Shown: one piece after another, positions 15,428-22,898 of the stretch
Layout of the letters: every line of letters starts with the position of its first letter
Numbering within the stretch: position 1 is the first letter of the stretch
NCBI RefSeq assembly: GCF_009905605.1
Contig: NZ_JAAAKZ010000004.1
Coordinates: 1-64,000 of the forward strand
Reading direction: 5' to 3'
DNA from: Runella sp. CRIBMP
Lineage (GTDB): Bacteria > Bacteroidota > Bacteroidia > Cytophagales > Spirosomataceae
DNA length: 64,000 bases
Made by a program: the position numbers and the translations under genes
Notes under the pieces: generated by a model
The model's input: the letters and a program-made list of their open reading frames with translations, nothing else
Database searches by the model: none
Told to the model about the DNA's origin: nothing

Positions 15428-17635
15428 ATGAAGTATTGGAAACACGCTTTGGGTGGTTTTTTTGCCTTACTGATTTGCGGAGCTGCGTTTCAGCTAACAA
15501 CTGATAACAACATCGACTGGCCCAAATACGGAGGCAATAGCGCGGGAAGTAGGTACGCGGAGTTGACCCAAATAAATGCGGAAAATGTCAATAAATTGCA
15601 ACTGGTGTGGTCGTACGATACGGGCGAGAACAACAATCCCGACGGTAAAGGCAATGATATTCAATGTCAGCCAATTGTGGTCAATGGTATTCTTTACGGG
15701 ACCACCCCGCGTTTGAAATTGTTTGCTGCCGATGCGGCTACGGGCAAAGAATTGTGGAAATATGACCCTTTTTCCAATCCAAAAGTAAAGCCCAATTTTC
15801 ATCCCGTCAGAGGGGTAGTATACTGGGAAGAGGGTGCTGATAAAAGAATCCTATATTCCGTCGGCGCTAAGCTGATGGCGGTCAATGCTTTGACGGGAGC
15901 GTTGATAACTGATTTCGGTGAAAATGGCTTGGTTGACCTCCACGCTGGGCTCGGCGACCAGCAAACGCTGGGCTACGACGTCAACATTTTTACCATTCGT
16001 TCCACAACGCCTGGTGTCATTTTTAAAAATTTGCTCATCATGGGTTCGTCGGTTTCGGAAGGCGGCGACGCACTCCCTGGCAATATTCGGGCGTTTGATG
16101 TGCGCACTGGCAAATTGGCGTGGGTATTCCGGACTATTCCGTTGCCGGGAGAATACGGCTATGAAACCTGGTCGAAAGATTCGTATAAGAAACTCGGCGG
16201 GGCCAACTGCTGGGCAGGTATGGTTTTGGACGACAAACGCGGCACGGTGTTTTTGGGAACGGGTTCGCCTTCGGTTGATTTTTACGGCGGCGCGCGCAAA
16301 GGCACCAATCTGTTTGCCAACTGCGTTATTGCCCTCAATGCCGAAACGGGCAAACGCCTCTGGCATTTTCAAACGGTTCACCATGATTTGTGGGATCGCG
16401 ATATTCCCTGTCCGCCCAACCTGATTACGGTGATGCACAAAGGCCCCGACGGTCGCTCCCGAAAAGTGGATGCCGTAGCGCAGGCCACGAAAGACGGTCT
16501 TATTTTTGTTTTTGACCGCGACACTGGTAAGCCGCTTTTTCCCATCAAAGAAGTGCCCGTGCCCAAAGTTGCGGCGCTGCCCGGCGAAGCTCCTTGGCCC
16601 ACTCAGCCCGTTCCCGTAAAACCTGCGCCCTTTGCCAATCAGACATTTACCAAAGCAGATTTGACCAATATTTCTCCAGCATCAGCGGCGTATGCGCAAT
16701 CGGTTTTTGAAAAAAGTAGAGGAGGATTGAAAAACCTTCCACCGAGCACGACCGAAACCCTTTATTACGGCATCGGGGGTGGCGCTGAGTGGGGAGGCAG
16801 TGCGGTTGACCCCAACGGAATAATGTACGTTAATGCCAATAATATGCTTTGGTTGTTGAAAATGCAGGCCACCAATCCCCCAAAAACCACGAAAGCATTG
16901 ACCAAAGGCGAGAAATTGTTTACCACTAACTGTGCCGTTTGTCATGCAATGGATGCCAAAAATACCGCCCTTGCGACTACGCAGGCGTATCCCAATTTGC
17001 AGGATGTGGGCAAAAAACTTACCCGTCAACAAATCCATACACTCCTCGAAACGGGCCGGGGCAGAATGCCGTCTTTTCAGCACCTTACCAAGCCCGACCG
17101 GGAAGCCATTGTTCACTTTTTGCTGAAAACAGAAATCCCGACGAAGGCCGATGATATTCATCGGGTAACGACGATTGAGAACAAAACTGGGCGGGATTTT
17201 CCGTATACGCCATTGTACCAAAATAAGGGATTTCGTCAGTTTAGGGACGCCGACAACTACCCAGCCATCAAACCGCCTTGGGGCACGCTGAATGCCGTGG
17301 ATTTGAACACGGGGGAATATCTTTGGAAAGTTCCGTTGGGAGAATACCCCGAATTGGCAAAAAAAGGCATTCGGAACACGGGTACCGAAAACCACGGTGG
17401 CCCCCTCGTAACGGCGGGTGGTCTGCTTTTTATCGCGGCCACTTACGACGAAAAACTGCGGGCTTTTGATACAAAAACGGGAAAAGTGGTGTGGGAATAT
17501 ACCTTGCCAGCAGGGGGCTTTGCCACGCCGATTACGTATCAGGTCAAGGGAAAACAATACATTGCCATCGCGGCGGGGGGCACCCGGTATGACTTAAAAC
17601 CCGGCGGCAAATACGTGGCGTTTGCCTTGCCTTGA
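15428..17635 (+). CDS. Exported PQQ-dependent dehydrogenase with inserted cytochrome c domain
   Basis: 735 residues from the ATG at 15428, which opens a Sec signal peptide (MKYWKHALGGFFALLICGAAF); eight upstream in-frame codons are ignored. The mature part is an eight-bladed quinoprotein propeller beginning WPKYGGNSAGSRYAELTQIN. A cytochrome c domain is inserted before the last blade, with haem motif CAVCH at residues 502-506 and a likely axial Met547 (GRMPSF). Relatives oxidise aldoses or alcohols in the periplasm and pass electrons through the haem to the respiratory chain. In this operon the likely job is aldose to aldonolactone/aldonate oxidation upstream of the dehydratases. No PQQ biosynthesis genes are in the window. 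Confidence 0.9.
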   Translation: MKYWKHALGGFFALLICGAAFQLTTDNNIDWPKYGGNSAGSRYAELTQINAENVNKLQLVWSYDTGENNNPDGKGNDIQCQPIVVNGILYGTTPRLKLFAADAATGKELWKYDPFSNPKVKPNFHPVRGVVYWEEGADKRILYSVGAKLMAVNALTGALITDFGENGLVDLHAGLGDQQTLGYDVNIFTIRSTTPGVIFKNLLIMGSSVSEGGDALPGNIRAFDVRTGKLAWVFRTIPLPGEYGYETWSKDSYKKLGGANCWAGMVLDDKRGTVFLGTGSPSVDFYGGARKGTNLFANCVIALNAETGKRLWHFQTVHHDLWDRDIPCPPNLITVMHKGPDGRSRKVDAVAQATKDGLIFVFDRDTGKPLFPIKEVPVPKVAALPGEAPWPTQPVPVKPAPFANQTFTKADLTNISPASAAYAQSVFEKSRGGLKNLPPSTTETLYYGIGGGAEWGGSAVDPNGIMYVNANNMLWLLKMQATNPPKTTKALTKGEKLFTTNCAVCHAMDAKNTALATTQAYPNLQDVGKKLTRQQIHTLLETGRGRMPSFQHLTKPDREAIVHFLLKTEIPTKADDIHRVTTIENKTGRDFPYTPLYQNKGFRQFRDADNYPAIKPPWGTLNAVDLNTGEYLWKVPLGEYPELAKKGIRNTGTENHGGPLVTAGGLLFIAATYDEKLRAFDTKTGKVVWEYTLPAGGFATPITYQVKGKQYIAIAAGGTRYDLKPGGKYVAFALP

Positions 17636-17671
17636 TTACAATCACTATTCACAAATTCACTGTTAATTTTT

Positions 17672-18313
17672 ATGAGTAAAACTGCATTTTCGTGGGAATT
17701 ATTTAACAAAGCGCCCATCGTTGGCATCGTTCGGGGATTGTCGTTGGAAGAAGTAAAACAAATTTTGCCACTGTACCGGGAAGCGGGTTTGACCACCATC
17801 GAAATCACGATGAACACTCCCGATGCCGAGAAAATTATTGAGTATGCCGTTGAAAATGAACAATATGGCCTGAACATCGGTGCAGGAACGGTGTGCACAA
17901 AAGATGATTTGAAGAAGGCTCTGGAGGCAGGCGCGCAGTTTATTGTGACGCCAATTCTGGATAAAAAAGTAGTCAAGGCCTGCGTCAAAAAAGAGATACC
18001 CATTTTTCCGGGGGCGTTTACGCCTTCCGAGATTTTTAAAGCATGGAGTTTAGGTGCGAGCATGGTGAAGGTGTTTCCAGCTACGCAAATGGGGCCGTCG
18101 TACATCAAGGAATTGAAAGCGCCCCTCAATCAACTCAAATTGCTCCCCACGGGGGGCGTGAGCTTGGACAATATCGCTGAGTTTTTAAAAGCGGGTGCCG
18201 ACGGTGTAGGAATGGGGGGGCAATTGTTGGATAAAAAGTTGATTCAAGAAAAAGATTGGCAAAAGCTCAAACTACATTTTTCACAATTTATTAAACAACT
18301 TCCCCGCCGATGA
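17672..18313 (+). CDS. eda: 2-keto-3-deoxy-6-phosphogluconate (KDPG/KHG) aldolase
   Basis: 213 residues, normal for Eda, with no signal peptide, so cytosolic. The Schiff-base lysine is Lys133 in MVKVFPA and the catalytic Glu is Glu44 in TIEIT; GAGTV and LPTGGV phosphate-site segments are present. It cleaves KDPG to pyruvate and glyceraldehyde-3-phosphate; some members accept related 2-keto-3-deoxy acids. Its stop codon overlaps the start of the MFS carrier gene (ATGA), so the two are translationally coupled. Odd: no KDG kinase gene is present in the operon, so either a kinase elsewhere phosphorylates KDG or this aldolase acts on the free acid. Confidence 0.93.
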   Translation: MSKTAFSWELFNKAPIVGIVRGLSLEEVKQILPLYREAGLTTIEITMNTPDAEKIIEYAVENEQYGLNIGAGTVCTKDDLKKALEAGAQFIVTPILDKKVVKACVKKEIPIFPGAFTPSEIFKAWSLGASMVKVFPATQMGPSYIKELKAPLNQLKLLPTGGVSLDNIAEFLKAGADGVGMGGQLLDKKLIQEKDWQKLKLHFSQFIKQLPRR

Positions 18314-19614
18314 GCGCCCCTAAAATAAAAAACTACCGTTGGTTGATTGTGGTTTTGCTCTTTACCGCCACCACAATCAACTACTTAGACCGGCAGATTA
18401 TTGGGTTGTTGAAGCCTATTTTAGAAAAAGAATTTGCGTGGTCAGAGACCGACTATGCGCGTATCATTATGGCCTTTACGGCGGCGTATGCCATTGGGTT
18501 GTTGGCATTGGGCTGGTTGATCGATAAAATCGGGACAAAGCATGGCTACTCCATCACCATTGTATTTTGGAGTATAGCGGGGATGCTTCATGCACTGGCC
18601 CGCAGTGCCTTCGGTTTCGGCGTGGCCCGGGTGGGATTAGGCTTAGGTGAAGGCGGCAACTATCCAGCGGCGGTGAAAACGGTGGCGGAATGGTTTCCCA
18701 AAAAAGAACGCGCGTTGGCTACTGGGCTTTTCAATGCGGGTACTAGCGTGGGCGTAGTGGTAGCCCTGATTCTTGTACCGTGGATTTTGACGACCTACGG
18801 CTGGCAGGAAGTTTTTTGGATTACGGGGGCGCTTGGTTTTGTGTGGTTGATTTTTTGGCTTATCTATTACGATATTCCAGCCAAACAAAAACGCCTGACC
18901 ACGGAAGAGTACGAATACATCGTCAACGGTCAGGAAAAGGAAGAACAGCACACCAGCGAGAAAGCCAGTGTTAATTGGATGAAATTGTTTTCTTTCCCCC
19001 AGACGTGGGCTTATATTACAGGCAAGGGCTTAATTGACCCGATTTATTGGTTCTTTCTGTTTTGGTTGCCGTCTTATTTTGCTTCCACTTTTAACCTTGA
19101 CCTCAAAAAACCGAGTTTGGAATTGATGCTTATTTATACCGCCACCACCGTGGGAAGTATCAGCGGTGGCTGGTTTTCGTCGCAACTCATCAAGCGTGGT
19201 TGGCCCGTCATCAAAGCCCGAAAAATGGTCATTTTGGTGATTGCGGTTCTTGAATTGTCCGTCATTTTTATTCAGTTTGCCCCCAATGTCTGGGTAGCGG
19301 TTGGGTTGATTAGCTTTGCGGTGGCGTTGCATCAGGCATGGGCTACCAATGTATTTACGTTACCGTCCGACATGTTTCCAAAACAAGCCGTGAGTTCCAT
19401 TGTGGGCATCGGCGGAATGGCGGGCGCGTTGGGCGGGATTCTTTTTCCGATGCTGATTGGTAGTCTGTTGGATACCTACAAAGCTGCTGGAAACCTCGCG
19501 GGCGGGTACAATATCATCTTTACCATTTGCGGTTGTACTTACCTGATTGCGTGGGGTATCATTCATTTGCTGACCCGTAAATCCAAAATGCTGGAATTGA
19601 CGGAGTTGGAGTAG
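18310..19614 (+). CDS. MFS transporter, hexuronate/sugar-acid (ExuT-like) type
   Basis: 434 residues with about 12 membrane segments and the anion:cation symporter signature near the N-terminus (TINYLDRQIIGLLKPIL). Central polar loop around residues 195-220 with KQKRLTTEEYEYI. Relatives import glucuronate, galacturonate or aldonates with protons. It overlaps eda by 4 bp and is the last gene of the operon. It most simply brings in the sugar acid, or its dehydrated product made by the exported dehydratases. The 108 bp after the stop codon hold only a GC-rich imperfect hairpin (about 19618-19646) before the convergent queG gene. Confidence 0.9.
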   Translation: MSAPKIKNYRWLIVVLLFTATTINYLDRQIIGLLKPILEKEFAWSETDYARIIMAFTAAYAIGLLALGWLIDKIGTKHGYSITIVFWSIAGMLHALARSAFGFGVARVGLGLGEGGNYPAAVKTVAEWFPKKERALATGLFNAGTSVGVVVALILVPWILTTYGWQEVFWITGALGFVWLIFWLIYYDIPAKQKRLTTEEYEYIVNGQEKEEQHTSEKASVNWMKLFSFPQTWAYITGKGLIDPIYWFFLFWLPSYFASTFNLDLKKPSLELMLIYTATTVGSISGGWFSSQLIKRGWPVIKARKMVILVIAVLELSVIFIQFAPNVWVAVGLISFAVALHQAWATNVFTLPSDMFPKQAVSSIVGIGGMAGALGGILFPMLIGSLLDTYKAAGNLAGGYNIIFTICGCTYLIAWGIIHLLTRKSKMLELTELE

Positions 19615-19722
19615 AAGGGTCGCAGGCGCTCGCGTCTCGCGACGGGGTGGCCCGAGCCGTGATGGTTATTGTTAGGCCTCTGGCCGTGAAATTTGATAAT
19701 ATTCGACCAACGAACAGAGCCC

Positions 19723-20667
19723 TCACTCCCCCCGTACAAACGCTACATTTCGTTGTATTCCTTCCAACTTGGTGCGTTTGACGGCGGAGTGGCGGAATAT
19801 TTCCTGAAATACTTCCTGCGTGATTTCTTCCCAATCGCGGTTGGTAAATTCGGCTAACTCGGGATGCAGATTGAACTCGGGTGTTTGGTGCGGTTTGGAA
19901 AAACGATTCCACGGACACACATCTTGACAAATATCACAACCAAAAATCCAATTCTCAAATGTCCCCTTTACTTCTGTGGGGATAGACTCTTTGAGTTCAA
20001 TCGTAAAGTAACTGATACAGCGGCTACCGTCGACCACGTACGGCTCCACGATGGCGTCGGTAGGGCAGGCATCCACGCAGCGCGTACAAGTGCCGCAATA
20101 GTCTTTTACGGGCCCGTCGGGCCACAAATCAAGGTCACAGATGATTTCACCGATGAAGAAAAAACTACCCATGTCGCGGTTGAGTAAATTTGAGTGTTTC
20201 CCTACCCAACCTAAACCACTTTTGGCCGCCCAAACTTTGTCCATTACGGGAGCTGAATCCACAAAAATACGCCCGTTGATTTCGCCAATTTCTTCCTGCA
20301 ACTGCGCCACCAACTCCTTCATTTTGTCTTTTAGTACAAAATGATAATCGGTTCCGTAGGCGTATTTGGAGAGTTTTAGGTCATTTTCTCCTTCGGGTAG
20401 GCGCTGTTGGGGGTAATAATTGAGCAATACCGAAATAACCGACTTGGCACCCTCGACCAGTTTGCGCGGGTCGAGGCGTTTGTCAAAGTGGTTGGCCATG
20501 TAGTGCATTTGTCCGTGGCGGTGCTGATTGAGCCAATGCTCTAGCCGAGGGGCTTCTTCTTCCAAAAAAGTGGCCGTCGATATGCCGCAAAAATCAAAAC
20601 CTAGCTCGGTGGCTTTTGCTTTGATGCGTTGACTTCGCTGCTGCCTGACAAAATCGTCGGTGGTCAT
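19723..20667 (-). CDS. queG: Epoxyqueuosine reductase
   Basis: 314 residues. Two 4Fe-4S clusters are indicated by [12 protein letters not shown] and CDICQDVCP, and the QueG-specific active-site region is present ([28 protein letters not shown], containing the catalytic Asp). The enzyme is cytosolic and cobalamin-dependent and performs the last step of queuosine synthesis in tRNA. Single gene; a -7 promoter box lies at 20725-20732. Convergent with the sugar-acid operon. Confidence 0.95.
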   Translation of the reverse strand: MTTDDFVRQQRSQRIKAKATELGFDFCGISTATFLEEEAPRLEHWLNQHRHGQMHYMANHFDKRLDPRKLVEGAKSVISVLLNYYPQQRLPEGENDLKLSKYAYGTDYHFVLKDKMKELVAQLQEEIGEINGRIFVDSAPVMDKVWAAKSGLGWVGKHSNLLNRDMGSFFFIGEIICDLDLWPDGPVKDYCGTCTRCVDACPTDAIVEPYVVDGSRCISYFTIELKESIPTEVKGTFENWIFGCDICQDVCPWNRFSKPHQTPEFNLHPELAEFTNRDWEEITQEVFQEIFRHSAVKRTKLEGIQRNVAFVRGE

Positions 20668-20724
20668 GGAGAAAAAGTTTATAACAGAACTTAAATGCCA
20701 AACAATGTGCGTTCAGCCGTCAGG

Positions 20725-20732
20725 CAAAGTTA
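20725..20732 (-). promoter_or_regulatory. Bacteroidota -7 promoter box of queG
   Basis: CAAAGTTA on the plus strand reads TAACTTTG on the minus strand, matching TAnnTTTG, 58 bp upstream of the queG start codon. Confidence 0.5.
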
Positions 20733-20790
20733 TGTAATCAAGGCCAAGTTTTGTTAATTTGTGGTTAGTACAAAACCTATTTCCTATTCA

Positions 20791-21210
20791 ATGAGACCGT
20801 TTGCCTTTTTATTACCTGCGTTTATCGCGCTGCCACTTTTCGTATTTTCGCAGGAAGAGCCTGAAAAACACCCGATTGATGTCGCGTTAGACAACTGCAT
20901 GGACAAAAATCCTTCCACGCAGGGCATGGTGGGTTGTTTGGATGCCGCCTACAAAAAATGGGACGCCGAACTCAACAAAAACTATAAAGCCCTGACAAGC
21001 CAACTGAACGCAACTCAGAAAGCCGCCTTGCTCGCTGCCCAACGCAAGTGGATTGAGTACCGCGATTTAGAGTTTAAGATGCAAACATCCGTTTATGCCA
21101 CCATGCAAGGCACGATGTATCAACCCATGGCCATCAACGACCGCATGGAAGTGGTAAAGAAACGTGCCTTAGATTTGAAAAACTATCTGGATTTACTGGA
21201 AATAAAGTAA
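20791..21210 (+). CDS. Secreted LprI-like (DUF1311) protein
   Basis: 139 residues from the ATG at 20791, chosen over the GTG at 20761 because it starts a signal peptide (MRPFAFLLPAFIALPLFVFSQ). The mature domain has the DUF1311/LprI pattern: two Cys (ALDNCMDKN and GMVGCLDAAYKKWDAELNKNY), then AQRKWIEYRD. In other bacteria LprI-like proteins are periplasmic and some inhibit lysozyme. No partner is evident; a peptidase gene follows by 38 bp. Specific function unknown. Confidence 0.75.
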   Translation: MRPFAFLLPAFIALPLFVFSQEEPEKHPIDVALDNCMDKNPSTQGMVGCLDAAYKKWDAELNKNYKALTSQLNATQKAALLAAQRKWIEYRDLEFKMQTSVYATMQGTMYQPMAINDRMEVVKKRALDLKNYLDLLEIK

Positions 21211-21248
21211 AACATTTCTTTCGATAACACCCCAAACATCTATTCATC

Positions 21249-22472
21249 ATGAAACTATTAACCACCTTATTAGCAGGAATTTTAACGCTTTCGTTAAGCG
21301 TACAGGCGCAAAAATCGGACGAAGAATTGCGCCAATTGGCCGATAAAATTGCCCACAAATATATCCTCACCGATGGCCATGTCGATTTGCCTTATCGGCT
21401 CAAAATCAAAAACTTTAGGCTCGAACGCCAATATTTAGGTATTCCTATCAGCACCACTGAGGGCGATTTTGACTACGAGCGGGCCAAAAAAGGTGGACTT
21501 TCGGCACCGTTTATGTCGGTTTATATTCCGTCGTCGTACCAGCAAACGGGTGGTGCCAAACAGTTGGCTGATACACTCATCACGATGGTGAAGGGCATCG
21601 CCAAGGCGCATCCCGACAAGTTTGCCGTGGCTACAACCCCCCAACAAGTGGATGCTAATTTCAAGAAAGGCATCATTTCGTTTCCGATGGGGATGGAAAA
21701 CGGCGCCCCATTGGAAAAACTCTCCGACGTGGCGTATTTTCGCCAGCAGGGTATCAGCTACGTGACGCTCACGCACGGAAAAGACAACCTGATATGTGAT
21801 TCTTCCTACGACAGTACCTTCACCCACAAGGGTTTAAGTGCCTATGGCAGGGAGGTTGTAAAAGAGATGAACCGCGTTGGCATCATGGTCGATGTATCGC
21901 ATATTTCCGACGACGCATTTTATCAGGCCGTGGAGCTTTCAACCGTTCCCGTGATTGCGTCGCACTCATCGTGTCGTTATTTTACACCGACTTTTAAGCG
22001 GAATATGTCTGACGATATGATCAAGCTATTGGGTAAAAAAGGCGGCGTGATTCAGATCAATTTCGGTTCCAGCTTTTTGGATGAAAACTACCGTCAACAA
22101 GCGGAAGTATTGCAGGGGAAATTTATGAAAATACTGAAAGACAAAGGTTTGAAATTCGCCGACCCCGCCGCGCAAGACTTGTTGAAGCAATTCCAAAAAG
22201 AAAATCCCGTGTTGTTTGCCGACGTTGAAACCGTAGCCAATCACATCGATCACGTGGTGAAACTAACGGGCAGTACACAGCACGTCGGTATCGGCTCTGA
22301 CTTTGACGGCGTGGGCGACAGCCTGCCAACGGGCCTGAAAGATGTGTCGCAGTATCCTAACCTGATTTATGTATTGCTCAAACGAGGCTATTCCGAAAGC
22401 GACATTGCCAACATCATGTACAAAAACGTATGGCGTGTGTGGTCAAAAACCGTGGCCAATGCCAAAATATAG
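21249..22472 (+). CDS. Secreted membrane-dipeptidase-type peptidase (family M19)
   Basis: 407 residues with a Sec signal peptide (MKLLTTLLAGILTLSLSVQAQ). Family M19 zinc ligands are visible in order: His-x-Asp in DGHVDLP, Glu in GMENG, His in VDVSHIS, His in ASHSSCR, and Asp in GSDFDGVG. These enzymes hydrolyse dipeptides, including those with a D-residue or dehydro-residue. Probably periplasmic peptide scavenging or cell-wall peptide turnover. Followed by a long hairpin terminator. Confidence 0.92.
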   Translation: MKLLTTLLAGILTLSLSVQAQKSDEELRQLADKIAHKYILTDGHVDLPYRLKIKNFRLERQYLGIPISTTEGDFDYERAKKGGLSAPFMSVYIPSSYQQTGGAKQLADTLITMVKGIAKAHPDKFAVATTPQQVDANFKKGIISFPMGMENGAPLEKLSDVAYFRQQGISYVTLTHGKDNLICDSSYDSTFTHKGLSAYGREVVKEMNRVGIMVDVSHISDDAFYQAVELSTVPVIASHSSCRYFTPTFKRNMSDDMIKLLGKKGGVIQINFGSSFLDENYRQQAEVLQGKFMKILKDKGLKFADPAAQDLLKQFQKENPVLFADVETVANHIDHVVKLTGSTQHVGIGSDFDGVGDSLPTGLKDVSQYPNLIYVLLKRGYSESDIANIMYKNVWRVWSKTVANAKI

Positions 22473-22492
22473 TTGAACGACTTATAACTACA

Positions 22493-22542
22493 AAAAGCGC
22501 TGGTTGACCCGTTTTGTAAAATTCGTGTCAATCAGCGCTTTT
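22493..22542 (+). terminator. Terminator of the M19 peptidase gene
   Basis: 16-bp stem (22493-22508 with 22527-22542; AAAAGCGCTG pairs CAGCGCTTTT, then one G-T wobble and TTGAC/GTCAA), 18-nt loop, then TGTTTAT. It starts 20 bp after the stop codon. Confidence 0.85.
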
Positions 22543-22579
22543 GTTTATCAAACTTGGCCGCGTTCCTCTTGTCGCTCCG

Positions 22580-22666
22580 TTAAGACAGAACGAGCAAAGA
22601 AAGAAGGGTTAATCCGCTTAAGATAAAGAGGATGCCCGCGATTTGTTTTTTAATTGAAGTTGTCAT
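22580..22666 (-). CDS. Putative small membrane protein, 28 residues
   Basis: On the minus strand an ATG at 22666 opens a 28-codon frame ending TAA at 22580-22582. It starts MTTSIKKQIAG and continues as one hydrophobic Leu/Ile-rich helix ending LLVLS, with positive charges only at the front, as expected of a real single-span small protein. It lies in a 425-bp gap between the peptidase terminator and dnaG that otherwise contains only the dnaG promoter box. No family recognised. It is too short for coding statistics, so a chance frame is possible. Confidence 0.4.
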   Translation of the reverse strand: MTTSIKKQIAGILFILSGLTLLSLLVLS

Positions 22667-22886
22667 AGCTGTATGAATTTTTGTGTAAAACTAACAGGGT
22701 GCAAAACAGCTTTCCAATGAAATGGGTTGAACCGTTGAAAAATGTAAATAAATGGTTCAATTTGGAGGCTAAGCCGTTGTTAGTTCAAAGACGCAATCCT
22801 CAATTAAAAGGTTGGTAAGGGTTGAGATTTTTATTTTGAGGATTGTTTATGCCAAAAATCAATGGCAAAAACACCCCTAAATCCCG

Positions 22887-22894
22887 TAACTTTG
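22887..22894 (+). promoter_or_regulatory. Bacteroidota -7 promoter box of dnaG (TAACTTTG)
   Basis: It matches TAnnTTTG and ends only 4 bp before the dnaG ATG at 22899. With the usual start-site distance the transcript would be leaderless or nearly so. Confidence 0.5.
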
Positions 22895-22898
22895 CCCC

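Noticed and set aside
16682-17557. 291-codon minus-strand open frame
   Set aside because: Antisense of the PQQ dehydrogenase gene; no recognisable motifs.
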